A stretch of DNA of 64,000 bases from Pseudomonas sp. Irchel 3A7. GTDB lineage: Bacteria > Pseudomonadota > Gammaproteobacteria > Pseudomonadales > Pseudomonadaceae. A model generated the notes under the pieces. That model was not told where the DNA came from. It saw nothing but the letters and a program-made list of their open reading frames with translations, and ran no database searches. Positions 24,513 through 33,052 of this stretch are shown here, piece by piece; within the stretch, counting starts at the first letter, position 1, and the number at the start of each line of letters is the position of its first letter. The position numbers were made by a program, and so were the translations under genes. The stretch is from positions 62,001-126,000 of the forward strand of contig NZ_FYED01000002.1 of assembly GCF_900187565.1 (NCBI RefSeq). Direction: 5' to 3'.

Positions 24513-24756
24513 CCCTGTGGCGAGGGAGCTTGCTCCCGCTGGGTCGCGCAGCGGCCCCAGAACCGGCCACCGCGATCCGCCAGGTACTCCTCATGCACAG
24601 GCTTTGCGCCTGCTGCGCAGCCGAACGGGAGCAAGCTCTTATAGAACAAAATCTATCTTATTAATTTTAAAGATAAATTTATTTGCCGATTTATCGGCAT
24701 GTTCTCTGCGCGACAGCGCAGCCTCATCGCAGGCTGCGTGGCCTCCCTCGCCACAA
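24513..24756. repeat. REP pair interrupted by a 104-bp insert
   Basis: The GGCGAGGGAGCTTGCTCCCG-class REP pair seen at 16063, but its right arm GGGAGCAAGCTC (to 24638) is split from CCTCGCCACA (from 24746). The 381-base gap 24506-24886 contains this and no gene. Confidence 0.8.
24639..24742. mobile_element. Hairpin-rich 104-bp insertion inside a REP
   Basis: AT-rich left half, then TGCCGAT-TT-ATCGGCA (24684-24699), CTGCGC-GACA-GCGCAG (24706-24721) and CGCAGCCT-CATCGC-AGGCTGCG (24717-24738). A duplicated CTC flanks it (24636-24638, 24743-24745). No ORF of note. It looks like a miniature element or rearrangement product; identity unknown. Confidence 0.5.
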
Positions 24757-24886
24757 TGACCCGCGACTCGATGGAATGTGATGAGTACCGCCATACCGCA
24801 AACCTAGCAGTTCTGATAGTTCCCATCGCTTGCGGACTCACCAATACTGAGTGCCAAGCAACATCGGTTCTTCAGAGCACTCACTT

Positions 24887-25999
24887 ATGCAAACGCCAAG
24901 CGTAAACTTGCGGTGCCGCTACCACTACGACGCCCTCGATCGGTTGATCACCCACACGTTGCCGGGTGAACCCGAGCAGCAGCGCTTTTACTGCAAAAGT
25001 CGCCTGGCTACCGAGATCAAGGGAGCTATCCGCTACTCCATCTTCCAACATGGCGATCAGCTATTGGCGCAACAGCAGAGCGAGGCGGGTGCACTCGACA
25101 CGACGCTGCTTGCCACTGATCTACAACGTTCGGTGCTAAACACCGTCAAGGCGAATCATCTACCAGAACCAAACGCCTATGCGCCCTATGGCCATAGCCG
25201 CGCGGACAACGGATTGACCAGTTTGCTCGGTTTCAATGGCGAACGGCGCGATCTGGTGACCGGGGATTATTTATTGGGCAATGGGCATCGGGCGTTTAAC
25301 CCGGTGTTGATGCGATTTAATAGTCCGGACAGTTTGAGTCCGTTTGACGATGGCGGTTTGAATCCCTATGCGTACTGTCTTGGGGATCCAATTAATGGGT
25401 CTGATAAAACAGGACAATGGACTGAATTTTTAGCTAAACCACTGTATAAAATCCCGAGATCCAAATCCATTCCCGCACAGCGCACTGCAATTAAGACTGA
25501 CATCACAGCCGGTCAACATAAATCAGCCGCCCGACTTACCGAAAACCGAGAACTTAATAATACTTTGAGACATGAAACTTTCCTTGAAGACTACCGCTAT
25601 GCGAAAAGCACATCTGAATCACAAGAAACCAATCGCGTATTCGATATTGTTGTTGCGAGAGTAACCGGTGGCGAAGCCATTTCACCAGGCCCGAAACCAC
25701 TGAAATCAGAAGAAGCCCGACGACTACTCCCCCTATTTGAACATCTCATATCATTTAACGTTGACGATAAAACCCGCCACCTAAAAGCCATGCAGAGTAA
25801 CAACTTTTTAATTCCAAAAGGCCTAGACACCTACGACATCAAAAATTACCACAACAGACTAAAATCAATCAGAAACCCATATCACTCTATCAACAAAATG
25901 GAATCGCGCGCCCTCGCTGCCCCATATTTTGCATATCTTGGTAGAAATAGAGATCCCCGCGAACTCACGTTCAGGCACATGAACTTTTTCGACGGATAA
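24887..25999 (+). CDS. RHS-core protein with unknown C-terminal domain
   Basis: 370 aa from the ATG at 24887. Residues about 1-178 are the end of an RHS/YD-repeat protein (LRCRYHYDALDRLI, PYGHSRADNG, LLGFNGERRDLVTGDYLLGNG, RFNSPDSLSPFDDGG, LNPYAYCLGDPINGSDKTG). Residues about 179-370 are AT-richer and of no family I recognise, the place where polymorphic toxins carry their variable effector domain. No signal peptide, and no immunity-type gene in the 104 bases before the next LysR. Could be an orphan RHS tip or a silent cassette. Confidence 0.75.
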   Translation: MQTPSVNLRCRYHYDALDRLITHTLPGEPEQQRFYCKSRLATEIKGAIRYSIFQHGDQLLAQQQSEAGALDTTLLATDLQRSVLNTVKANHLPEPNAYAPYGHSRADNGLTSLLGFNGERRDLVTGDYLLGNGHRAFNPVLMRFNSPDSLSPFDDGGLNPYAYCLGDPINGSDKTGQWTEFLAKPLYKIPRSKSIPAQRTAIKTDITAGQHKSAARLTENRELNNTLRHETFLEDYRYAKSTSESQETNRVFDIVVARVTGGEAISPGPKPLKSEEARRLLPLFEHLISFNVDDKTRHLKAMQSNNFLIPKGLDTYDIKNYHNRLKSIRNPYHSINKMESRALAAPYFAYLGRNRDPRELTFRHMNFFDG

Positions 26000-26103
26000 A
26001 TAACGTGCATCGGAACAAGTTTAATACGTGCTGAACGGGGTTCTCGCCTTAAAAATTTGGTGCTTTACTAAAAAGAACCTAAGCCCAAGCGAGCATCACC
26101 CAC

Positions 26104-27024
26104 ATGAACCGCAACGACCTGCGCCGCGTGGACATGAACCTGTTGGTGATTTTCGAAACCCTGATGTTCGAAAAAAACCTGACCCGGGCCGGGGAGAAGC
26201 TGTTCCTTGGCCAACCGGCCGTGAGTGCGGCGCTGGCGCGGTTGCGGGACTTGTTCGATGACCCGCTGCTGGTGCGCAACGGCCGGGTGCTGGAGCCGAC
26301 CCAGCGGGCGCTGATGATTCTCAAAGAGTTGCAGCCGGCGATGGACACCATTTCCGGCGCGGTCAGCCGGGCCAAGGATTTCGACCCGTCCACCAGCCGC
26401 GATGTGTTTCGCATCGGTTTGTCCGATGACGCCGAGTTTGGCCTGTTTCCGCCCTTGCTCAAGCAACTGCGCGAAGAAGCGCAGAACGTGGTAATCGTGG
26501 TACGGCGAGTGAATTTCCTGTTGATGTCGCCGATGCTCGCCTCCGGGGAAATTTCCGTGGGGATCAGCTACACCACTGAACTGCCGGCCAATGCCAAGCG
26601 CAAGAAGTTGCGGGATTTGAGCGTGAAGATCCTGCGCGGCGATAACCGGCCCGGCCCCCTGACCCTGGACGAATATTGCGAACGCCCCCACGCGCTGGTG
26701 TCGTTTTCCGGGGATTTGACCGGGGCCATCGACACCGATCTGGCCCGCATCGGCCGGTCGCGCCGGGTGGTGCTGGCGGTGCCGCAGTTTGCCGGCCTGC
26801 GCGACTTGCTCGCCGGCACCGATATGCTCGCCACCGTACCGGATTACGCGGCCTGCGCGCTGGTCAGGGGCAGCAGTCAGTTGCGCGCCGATGACGCGCC
26901 GTTCGAGATCAACCTGTCCGAACTGTCCATGGTCTGGAACGGCGTCAACGATAACGATCCGGCAGAACGTTGGTTGCGCTCGCGAATTGCGGAGCACATG
27001 TCGGTTCCACTGCCGGGGCATTGA
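26104..27024 (+). CDS. LysR-family regulator (NodD/SyrM-like)
   Basis: 306 aa. HTH DMNLLVIFETLMFEKNLTRAGEKLFLGQPAVSAALARLR at residues about 10-48 (split here by function, the recognition helix starting QPAVSA). PMLASGEISVGI in the effector domain. Its target is not obvious: nearest units are the RHS gene upstream and the convergent DinB gene, whose 3' ends overlap by 80 bases. Could act on the FAD oxidoreductase/MFS operon at 27.7-30.2 kb. Confidence 0.88.
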   Translation: MNRNDLRRVDMNLLVIFETLMFEKNLTRAGEKLFLGQPAVSAALARLRDLFDDPLLVRNGRVLEPTQRALMILKELQPAMDTISGAVSRAKDFDPSTSRDVFRIGLSDDAEFGLFPPLLKQLREEAQNVVIVVRRVNFLLMSPMLASGEISVGISYTTELPANAKRKKLRDLSVKILRGDNRPGPLTLDEYCERPHALVSFSGDLTGAIDTDLARIGRSRRVVLAVPQFAGLRDLLAGTDMLATVPDYAACALVRGSSQLRADDAPFEINLSELSMVWNGVNDNDPAERWLRSRIAEHMSVPLPGH

Positions 27025-27538
27025 GCGAATTGAAATTCGGATCGGTTTCGCGCATGTAGATCGGCAGGTCGGTCATGGGTGGCATGGCCGGGATTTCGAA
27101 GTACATCTGGATGATCCAGCCACGGTGATAGCTGGCGTGATTGACCACGTGCATCAGCATCGCGCCGGCGCTCATGGTGCCGCTCTCGCCGGAAATGAAG
27201 GTGAACCGCACGGGCCTGTCCAGCGAAGCATCGGTTTGCCGCGCGCTCCAGTCGCAGTACCAGTGGTCAACGTTCTGTTGTGCCTGGCGCAAGGTCGCTA
27301 GCTCGGGGTACACAAGATCGTGGGAAGTGGTGAAGCCGTGCCCTCGGCCTTCGAGGTGGGCTTGCCAGAGACAGTCCACCACATAGATGTGGTTGAGCGT
27401 GCCGATCATGTTCTTGAAGATCCCGGCGCGTTCCTTTTCGACTTCGCCCGGTGGCAATTGCGCCATGTTGTCGAAGAGGCGCTGGTTGGCCCATTGTTTG
27501 TAATCGGCGAGCAGGCGGGCAGTGCGTACATTGATCAT
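26945..27538 (-). CDS. DinB-family protein
   Basis: 197 aa from ATG 27538, which has GGAG upstream. DinB/YfiT four-helix bundle: LLADYKQWANQRLFDNM near the N-terminus, and histidines in GTLNHIYVVD and NHASYHRGW supplying the three-His metal site. Members bind divalent metal and some act as thiol-dependent transferases or stress proteins; function unassigned. The coding 3' end overlaps the convergent LysR gene by 80 bases, so transcripts would be antisense there. Confidence 0.85.
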   Translation of the reverse strand: MINVRTARLLADYKQWANQRLFDNMAQLPPGEVEKERAGIFKNMIGTLNHIYVVDCLWQAHLEGRGHGFTTSHDLVYPELATLRQAQQNVDHWYCDWSARQTDASLDRPVRFTFISGESGTMSAGAMLMHVVNHASYHRGWIIQMYFEIPAMPPMTDLPIYMRETDPNFNSLNAPAVEPTCAPQFASATNVLPDRYR

Positions 27539-27641
27539 CAGATATCTCCGATGGCGATAAGCGCATCTTCCAAGGATAGCGCTATCCACGCGCCGTTGCG
27601 CGGGTGCTGATTATCGGTCATCCCTCCAAACTGTACCTATA

Positions 27642-27736
27642 CCTGTGGGAGCGAGCCTGCTCGCGAAGAGGGAGTGTCAGTCACCATTGCTGAATCTGAT
27701 ACACCGCTTTCGCGAGCAGGCTCGCTCCCACAGGGG
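27642..27736. repeat. REP pair (BIME)
   Basis: About 94-base inverted REP pair just before the stop of the FAD oxidoreductase gene. Confidence 0.92.
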
Positions 27737-27739
27737 GGG

Positions 27740-28843
27740 TTATGCGAGTTGTTCCATTACGCGCTCGGCCAGGGCCAGGCAACTGGTCAGGCCCGGGGAC
27801 TCGATGCCGAACAGATTGACCAAACCCGGCAGCCCATGTTCGCTCGGGCCGCTGATTCGAAAGTCGGCGGCGGGTTCGTTTGGCTCGCTGATTTTCGGGC
27901 GGATGCCGCTATAGGCCGGTTGCAGGCTGTGATCCGGCAGGCCTGGCCAGTAACGGCGGATCGCTTGGTAGAAGCCGTCGGCCCGGGCTGGATCCACGCG
28001 GTAATCGACCGTGTCGACCCATTCCACGTCCGGCCCGAAACGCGCCTGGCCGCCCAGATCGAGGGTCATGTGCACGCCCAGCCCGGCGCTTTCCGGCGCC
28101 GGGTACACCAGACGACGGAACGGTGCCCGGCCGCTGAAACTGAAATAGCTGCCTTTGCACAATCGCGCCTTCGGCACATGGTGCGCAGGCAGACCGGCGA
28201 TGCGGCTCGCCACCTCGGGCGCGGACAGCCCCGCGCAATTGATCAACTCGCGACAGCTCAAGGTCATGGGCTCGGCGCCACCCATTTGCAACTCGAAACC
28301 TTGCTCAGTACAACGGGCCGACAGCAACGGCGTATGGAAGACCAGCGACGCACCATGGGCCTCGGCATCGCCCTGCAACGCCAGCATCAGCCCATGGGAA
28401 TCGACGATCCCGGTGGACGGCGACCACAGCGCAGCGACGCAGGACAACGCCGGTTCAAGCGCCCGCGCCTGTCCGGCGTCCAGCCATTGCAGGTCATCGA
28501 CGCCATTGCGCCGCCCCTGTTCCAGCAATCGTTGCAGGGCAGCGTGCTGCGTTTCATCGGTGGCGACGATCAACTTGCCGAGGCGCTGATGGCTAACGCC
28601 ACGCTCATCGCAGTAGGCGTACAGGCGCTGCCTGCCCTCCACGCACAACCGCGCCTTGAGGCTGCCTTCGGGGTAGTAGATGCCGGCGTGGATCACTTCG
28701 GAATTGCGCGAACTGATGCCGATGCCGATGCCTTCACCGGCCTCGACCAGGATCACTTCGCGCCCGCTCATGGCCAACGCCCTGGCCACCGCCAGCCCGA
28801 CCACCCCGGCGCCGACCACCACGGTGTCGATATCGACGCTCAT
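27740..28843 (-). CDS. FAD-dependent oxidoreductase, L-2-hydroxyglutarate oxidase (LhgO)-like
   Basis: 367 aa. FAD motif [17 protein letters not shown] at the N-terminus, and [20 protein letters not shown], characteristic of the LhgO/DAO branch. SD AGGGG lies before the ATG. 33 bases downstream of an MFS gene, so probably co-transcribed with it. Substrate may be a 2-hydroxyacid taken up by that transporter; another DAO-family substrate is possible. Confidence 0.85.
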   Translation of the reverse strand: MSVDIDTVVVGAGVVGLAVARALAMSGREVILVEAGEGIGIGISSRNSEVIHAGIYYPEGSLKARLCVEGRQRLYAYCDERGVSHQRLGKLIVATDETQHAALQRLLEQGRRNGVDDLQWLDAGQARALEPALSCVAALWSPSTGIVDSHGLMLALQGDAEAHGASLVFHTPLLSARCTEQGFELQMGGAEPMTLSCRELINCAGLSAPEVASRIAGLPAHHVPKARLCKGSYFSFSGRAPFRRLVYPAPESAGLGVHMTLDLGGQARFGPDVEWVDTVDYRVDPARADGFYQAIRRYWPGLPDHSLQPAYSGIRPKISEPNEPAADFRISGPSEHGLPGLVNLFGIESPGLTSCLALAERVMEQLA

Positions 28844-28876
28844 CTGCGACTGACCCCTATCAAAGCAATGTCCCCA

Positions 28877-30190
28877 TCAAACCAGTCCCCGCTCCCGGTA
28901 ATCGATCAGGCTGGAGAATATCGCCAGCAGCATGGCCATGACCACGAAGAAGATCAGCACCAGAAAATACGAACCGGTGAATTGCACGATCAAACCGATC
29001 AGGATTGGCACGATCACCCCGGCCATGTTGCCGCAGAAGTTCATGGTGCCGGCCAGCACGCCGGTTTTCGAAGTGCCGCCGAGGATCGATGGAATGCACC
29101 AGTACATGCCGCACCAGCGAATGAAAAACATCGCCACGCACAGCAGGCCGATGGCCTGGCTCGCCTCGGAAGCATAAGCCGTCCCGAGCATGCACAGCGC
29201 CGCCACCAGCGCCGAACCGCTGAACATGCTGCGCATCACCAGGTTGGGCGAGGCACCGCTGGATTTCCATTTATCTCCCAGGTAACCACCGACCAGTTCG
29301 CCGACGAAGCCGCACATGAAGATCAGGAAGGTCGCGCCACCCATGCCTGAAATGTTCAGGCCGTGGGTCTGGTGCAAGTAGCTGGGCATCCAGGTCAGCA
29401 GGCCGTAGAACACGCTGAGGATGCAGCAATAACCGGCGAACATCGCCAGCACCGAACGGTCCTTGAGCAGTTCCTTGAAGGGGATGCTGGTCACCGCGCC
29501 GGGCTGGCTGGCCGTGGCGTTGCCCGCGGTGATGTGCGCCAGTTCGGCGGCGTTCACCCCTGGATGCTCGCTGGGATGGTTGCGGATGTATTTCCACGCC
29601 AGCACCCCGGCGAGCATGGTGCCGACGCCGGCAATCACGAAGGCGATGCGCCACGAGTCGAACCAGCCGATCAGCCCGGCAATGATGATCGCGCCGAAGG
29701 CACTGCCCAGTGGCGCACCGCCGTCCACCAGCACCGCGCCGCGTCCGCGTTCGTTGGGGGTCAGCCAGGCGCCGTTGAGCTTGGCGCCGGCGGGCATGAT
29801 CGGCGACTCGGCAACGCCCAGGCCCATGCGGGTGATCATCAGGGTGACCCAATTGTGCGCACCGGCGGCCAAGGCCTGGAACGCACCCCAGGCCACGGTC
29901 GCGACGACGATTACCCGGCGGGTGTGGAAGCGATCCAGCAGCATGCCGCCGGGGATCTGCATCAAGGCGTAGGACCAGAAAAACGCGCTGAGCATCAGGC
30001 CTTCAAGGGCCGGGGGGATCTGGAATTCGCTGGAGATCAATGGCAACGCCACCGACAACGAGGCGCGGTCGATGTAGTTGATCGCGGTCAGCAGCAACAT
30101 GATGAGGAAGATTCGCCAGCGGACGTTGGTGGGACGCTCGGTTGCGGTCGCGGCGGGCAATACCAGGCTTTCGGCACTCGGATTGTTCAT
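28877..30190 (-). CDS. MFS transporter, anion:cation symporter (ACS) type
   Basis: 437 aa with twelve predicted spans. NYIDRASLSVALPLI, GGMLLDRFHTRRVI and RMGLGVAESPIMPA are typical of the ACS group (glucarate, phthalate, hexuronate importers). The first 18 or so residues are cytosolic. The leader has ACAACAATAAGAG 8-20 bases before the ATG, and an 11-bp palindrome at 30271. First gene of an operon with the FAD oxidoreductase. Confidence 0.9.
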   Translation of the reverse strand: MNNPSAESLVLPAATATERPTNVRWRIFLIMLLLTAINYIDRASLSVALPLISSEFQIPPALEGLMLSAFFWSYALMQIPGGMLLDRFHTRRVIVVATVAWGAFQALAAGAHNWVTLMITRMGLGVAESPIMPAGAKLNGAWLTPNERGRGAVLVDGGAPLGSAFGAIIIAGLIGWFDSWRIAFVIAGVGTMLAGVLAWKYIRNHPSEHPGVNAAELAHITAGNATASQPGAVTSIPFKELLKDRSVLAMFAGYCCILSVFYGLLTWMPSYLHQTHGLNISGMGGATFLIFMCGFVGELVGGYLGDKWKSSGASPNLVMRSMFSGSALVAALCMLGTAYASEASQAIGLLCVAMFFIRWCGMYWCIPSILGGTSKTGVLAGTMNFCGNMAGVIVPILIGLIVQFTGSYFLVLIFFVVMAMLLAIFSSLIDYRERGLV

Positions 30191-30197
30191 GTGGGGG

Positions 30198-30210
30198 CTC
30201 TTATTGTTGT
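30198..30210 (-). promoter_or_regulatory. Hfq/Crc-like motif in MFS leader
   Basis: Minus strand ACAACAATAAGAG, same sequence as in the OprD leader at 17504. Confidence 0.55.
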
Positions 30211-30270
30211 GGAAACAAGCGGCCCCACTCTAATCACGGCCCCGGGTGCTGAATAATGATGGGATCTGCT

Positions 30271-30297
30271 CGGGGGATGACCGACAGTCATCCCCCG
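30271..30297. promoter_or_regulatory. Perfect 11-bp palindrome CGGGGGATGAC-N5-GTCATCCCCCG
   Basis: Core ATGAC-N5-GTCAT has T-N11-A spacing of a LysR box. It lies 81 bases before the MFS ATG. Related sites at 31304 and 58103. Confidence 0.65.
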
Positions 30298-30332
30298 GTA
30301 AATGCCTGAAGGATTTGTGTTGAATTCAATGG

Positions 30333-30428
30333 CCCCATCGCGGGCAAGCCCGCTCCCACAGTGTCCGCGTCGAGTCAAAACCTGTGAACACCACTGAACC
30401 TGTGGGAGCGGGCTTGCCCGCGATGGGG
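30333..30428. repeat. REP pair, GCGGGCTTGCCCGCGATGGGG class
   Basis: A third REP class, arms CCCCATCGCGGGCAAGCC / complement. Confidence 0.88.
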
Positions 30429-30460
30429 TCAGATCAATCAACACCCAGCCCGAAGACTGG

Positions 30461-31255
30461 TCAGAAGGTCCCCGGATAGCTGCCACCATCGAGCAACAGG
30501 TTCTGCCCGGTGAGGAACCCGGACTGCGCACCGCAAATGAACGCGCAATACGCACCAAATTCATCAGGCTGGCCGAAGCGCTGGGCCGGGACGTGTTTGC
30601 GCCGCTGCTCGGCGATGCTTTCAACGCTGGTGCCATTGGCCTGGGCGGCGGCGTCGAGGGTCTTGTGCAGGCGCTCGGTCTCGAACGGCCCCGGCAGCAG
30701 GTTGTTGACCGTGACGTTGTTCCCCGCCAACCGCGCCTGACGCGCCAGCCCGGCAATGAACCCGGTGAGGCCGCTGCGGGCGCCGTTGGACAGGCCAAGC
30801 ACATCGATCGGCGCCTTCACCGCGCCGGAAGTGATGTTGACGATGCGCCCGAAACCGCGCTCGGCCATGCCATCGACGCAGGCCTTGATCAGCTCGATGG
30901 GCGTGAGCATGTTGGCGTCCAGCGCCTTGAGCCAGTCTTCGCGCTGCCAGTCGCGGAAGTCCCCGGGTGGCGGACCGCCGGCGTTGTTGACCAGGATGTC
31001 CACCTGCGGACACGCCGCCAGCACCTGGGCGCGCACCGCAGGTTCACTGATGTCCCCGGCCACGGTGCGCACCTCGATGGTCGGCGCCAATTGGCGCAAC
31101 TCCACGGCGGCCGCCTGCAGCGTTTCGTCGCCACGGGCATTGATCACCAGGCTCACGCCCTCCTTCGCCAACGCCCGTGCAGAGGCCAGGCCCAAGCCCT
31201 TGCTGGCGGCACAGACAATCGCCCACCGCCCCGAAATACCCAAATCCATGACCAC
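30461..31255 (-). CDS. SDR-family oxidoreductase
   Basis: 264 aa. The Rossmann region is unusual: CAASKGLGLASARALAKEG rather than TGxxxGIG, like FabG-type variants used in catabolic SDRs. NNAGGP, Y-x3-K replaced in context as GLSNGARSGLTG, where the tyrosine position is Leu-Ser-Asn, so the canonical YxxxK pair is not evident. FLTGQNLLLDGG ends the fold. Activity is therefore uncertain. Divergent from the iron alcohol dehydrogenase across a region with a half-conserved ATGAC palindrome. Confidence 0.8.
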   Translation of the reverse strand: MVMDLGISGRWAIVCAASKGLGLASARALAKEGVSLVINARGDETLQAAAVELRQLAPTIEVRTVAGDISEPAVRAQVLAACPQVDILVNNAGGPPPGDFRDWQREDWLKALDANMLTPIELIKACVDGMAERGFGRIVNITSGAVKAPIDVLGLSNGARSGLTGFIAGLARQARLAGNNVTVNNLLPGPFETERLHKTLDAAAQANGTSVESIAEQRRKHVPAQRFGQPDEFGAYCAFICGAQSGFLTGQNLLLDGGSYPGTF

Positions 31256-31303
31256 GCTCCTGACTGTTGGAAGCGCTCACGTTACCACTGCCTGCCCGCT
31301 GTC

Positions 31304-31327
31304 CGGGGGATGACAAAGGGTGATCGC
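31304..31327. promoter_or_regulatory. Half-conserved CGGGGGATGAC box
   Basis: CGGGGGATGAC, spacer AAAGG, then GTGATCGC: left arm identical to 30271, right arm degenerate. Lies between divergent SDR and alcohol dehydrogenase. Confidence 0.55.
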
Positions 31328-31409
31328 TTGATCAGGCCTTTTCATTATCGGCCGCGCGCGACGCTAATTACTGTTCCGGGACGAACAAGACCAAGAACCG
31401 GAGTAACCG

Positions 31410-32576
31410 ATGAACCCCTTCCAGTTTTACTTTCCCACGACCTTGAAAAGCGGCAACGGCCTGGTGCGCCAGGCCGGTACGCTGCTCAAACCGCATGTTC
31501 GAAAAAAACTGCTGGTGGTCACCGACCAAGGGCTGATGGCGTCTGGCGTGATGGCGCCTTTTTTTGCTTCGCTGGCTGACAGCGAGATTGCCTACGAAGT
31601 GTTTGACGGCGTCGAACCCAACCCTACCACCGACGTGCTGGAACGCGCCGTGGCGTTCCTGAAAAACCACGAGTGCGATTCGGTGATCGGTGTCGGTGGC
31701 GGCAGCAGCATCGACACCGCCAAGGGCGTCGCGGCCATGGCTACCAACCCCGGCAACATCCTCGACTACGAGGGCTACGACAAACTGCTGAACCCGCCGC
31801 TGCCGATCTTCGCCATCCCGACCACCTCGGGCACCGGCAGCGAATGCACCGCGTCCACTGTGTTCACCAACACCAAGACCCTGTTCAAGACCGTGATCAT
31901 CAGCCCGGCGCTGTTTCCGAAACTGGCGATTCTCGACGCCGAACTCACCCTCAAGCTGCCGCCATCCATCACCGCGGCCACCGGCATGGACGCCCTGACC
32001 CACGCCATCGAATCCTACGTCTCCAAGCAGGCCAACCCGATCAGCCAGGCCCTGGCCCTGCAAGCGATCAAGATGATCTGCACCTACCTGCCCAAAGCGT
32101 TCTTCACCGGCTCCGACCTGCATGCCCGGGAGCAGATGCTGCTCGCCTCGTTCCTTGCCGGGGTCGCCTTCGCGCAATCGAAACTGGGCAACGTGCATGC
32201 GATTTCCCACACTTTCGGCGGCGTGTTCAACATCCCCCATGGCATCGCCAACGCGACGCTGCTGCCCTATGTCATCGAATACAACCTGCCGGCCTGCCCT
32301 GAACTGTTCCGCGAGATCGCCCTGGCCATGGGCGAGAACGTCGACGGCCTGAGCCCTGCCCACGCCGGGTACAAAGCCGTGGAACACGTGATGGCGCTGA
32401 ACAAGGCCATCGGCATCCCCGACAACATCAAGGACCTGGGCGTGGACCTGGACTACATGCCGCAAATGGTCAGCGACTCGATGCGCAGCGGCAACGTGCT
32501 GGTCAACCCACGCCTGACCACCGCCGCCGACGTCGAGCGAATCATCGGCAACGCCTTCCACGGCACTCATTCCTGA
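31410..32576 (+). CDS. Iron-containing alcohol dehydrogenase (group III)
   Basis: 388 aa. Nucleotide motif GVGGGSSIDTAKG and metal ligands in GMDALTHAIESY (D, H) and NVHAISHTFGGVFNIPHGIANA (H, H). Length and order are typical of group III dehydrogenases. It interconverts an alcohol and aldehyde with NAD; the substrate is not predictable. First of a run with NIPSNAP and cyclase genes; SD CCGGAG lies before the ATG. Confidence 0.92.
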   Translation: MNPFQFYFPTTLKSGNGLVRQAGTLLKPHVRKKLLVVTDQGLMASGVMAPFFASLADSEIAYEVFDGVEPNPTTDVLERAVAFLKNHECDSVIGVGGGSSIDTAKGVAAMATNPGNILDYEGYDKLLNPPLPIFAIPTTSGTGSECTASTVFTNTKTLFKTVIISPALFPKLAILDAELTLKLPPSITAATGMDALTHAIESYVSKQANPISQALALQAIKMICTYLPKAFFTGSDLHAREQMLLASFLAGVAFAQSKLGNVHAISHTFGGVFNIPHGIANATLLPYVIEYNLPACPELFREIALAMGENVDGLSPAHAGYKAVEHVMALNKAIGIPDNIKDLGVDLDYMPQMVSDSMRSGNVLVNPRLTTAADVERIIGNAFHGTHS

Positions 32577-32589
32577 AGAGAAGCCTCCC

Positions 32590-32904
32590 ATGTTCTACGA
32601 AATGCGCACCTACACGATCCAGATCGGAAAAATGCAGACCTACCTCAAGCACTTCGAGGAAAACGGCCTGCCGGTGATCTCTCGCTACACCACGCTGGTG
32701 GGCTGGTGGTACACCGAAATCGGCGAGTTGAACCAGGTGATCCACATCTGGGCCTACGAGAGCCTGGACGAGCGCATCAAGAAACGCGCCGCCCTGTACC
32801 AGGACCCGGACTGGCTCGAAGGCTTCGTGCCGATCGCGTTCCCGATGCTGGAAAAGATGGAATCGAAGCTGTTGATGCCGGCGGCGTTTTCGCCGATCAA
32901 ATAA
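32590..32904 (+). CDS. NIPSNAP-family protein
   Basis: 104 aa. Dimeric alpha-beta barrel fold: MFYEMRTYTIQIGKMQTYLKHFEENGLPVI, then GWWYTEIGELNQVIHIWAYESLDER. Members are of poorly known catalytic role and are common in catabolic operons. 13 bases after the iron alcohol dehydrogenase. Confidence 0.85.
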   Translation: MFYEMRTYTIQIGKMQTYLKHFEENGLPVISRYTTLVGWWYTEIGELNQVIHIWAYESLDERIKKRAALYQDPDWLEGFVPIAFPMLEKMESKLLMPAAFSPIK

Positions 32905-32923
32905 TTCCGCAATCAGCACAAAT

Positions 32924-33018
32924 CCCTGTGGGAGCGAGCCTGCTCGCGAAAGCGGTGTGCCAGGTTCATCAATGGTGACTGACACGCCCTCTTCGCGAGC
33001 AGGCTCGCTCCCACAGGG
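32924..33018. repeat. REP pair (BIME)
   Basis: About 94-base inverted pair between NIPSNAP and cyclase genes, inside a probable operon. Confidence 0.92.
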
Positions 33019-33052
33019 ACCGAGTCAGACGCTCAAACCAAGGACAGATCCC

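Noticed and set aside
27674..29350. 558-aa plus-strand ORF
   Set aside because: It runs antisense to two genes with clear families (FAD oxidoreductase, MFS) and crosses a REP; composition is typical of a GC-rich shadow.
30271..30297. GC-rich palindrome as a terminator of upstream transcription
   Set aside because: No T-run on either side, and the same core occurs upstream of the fae operon.
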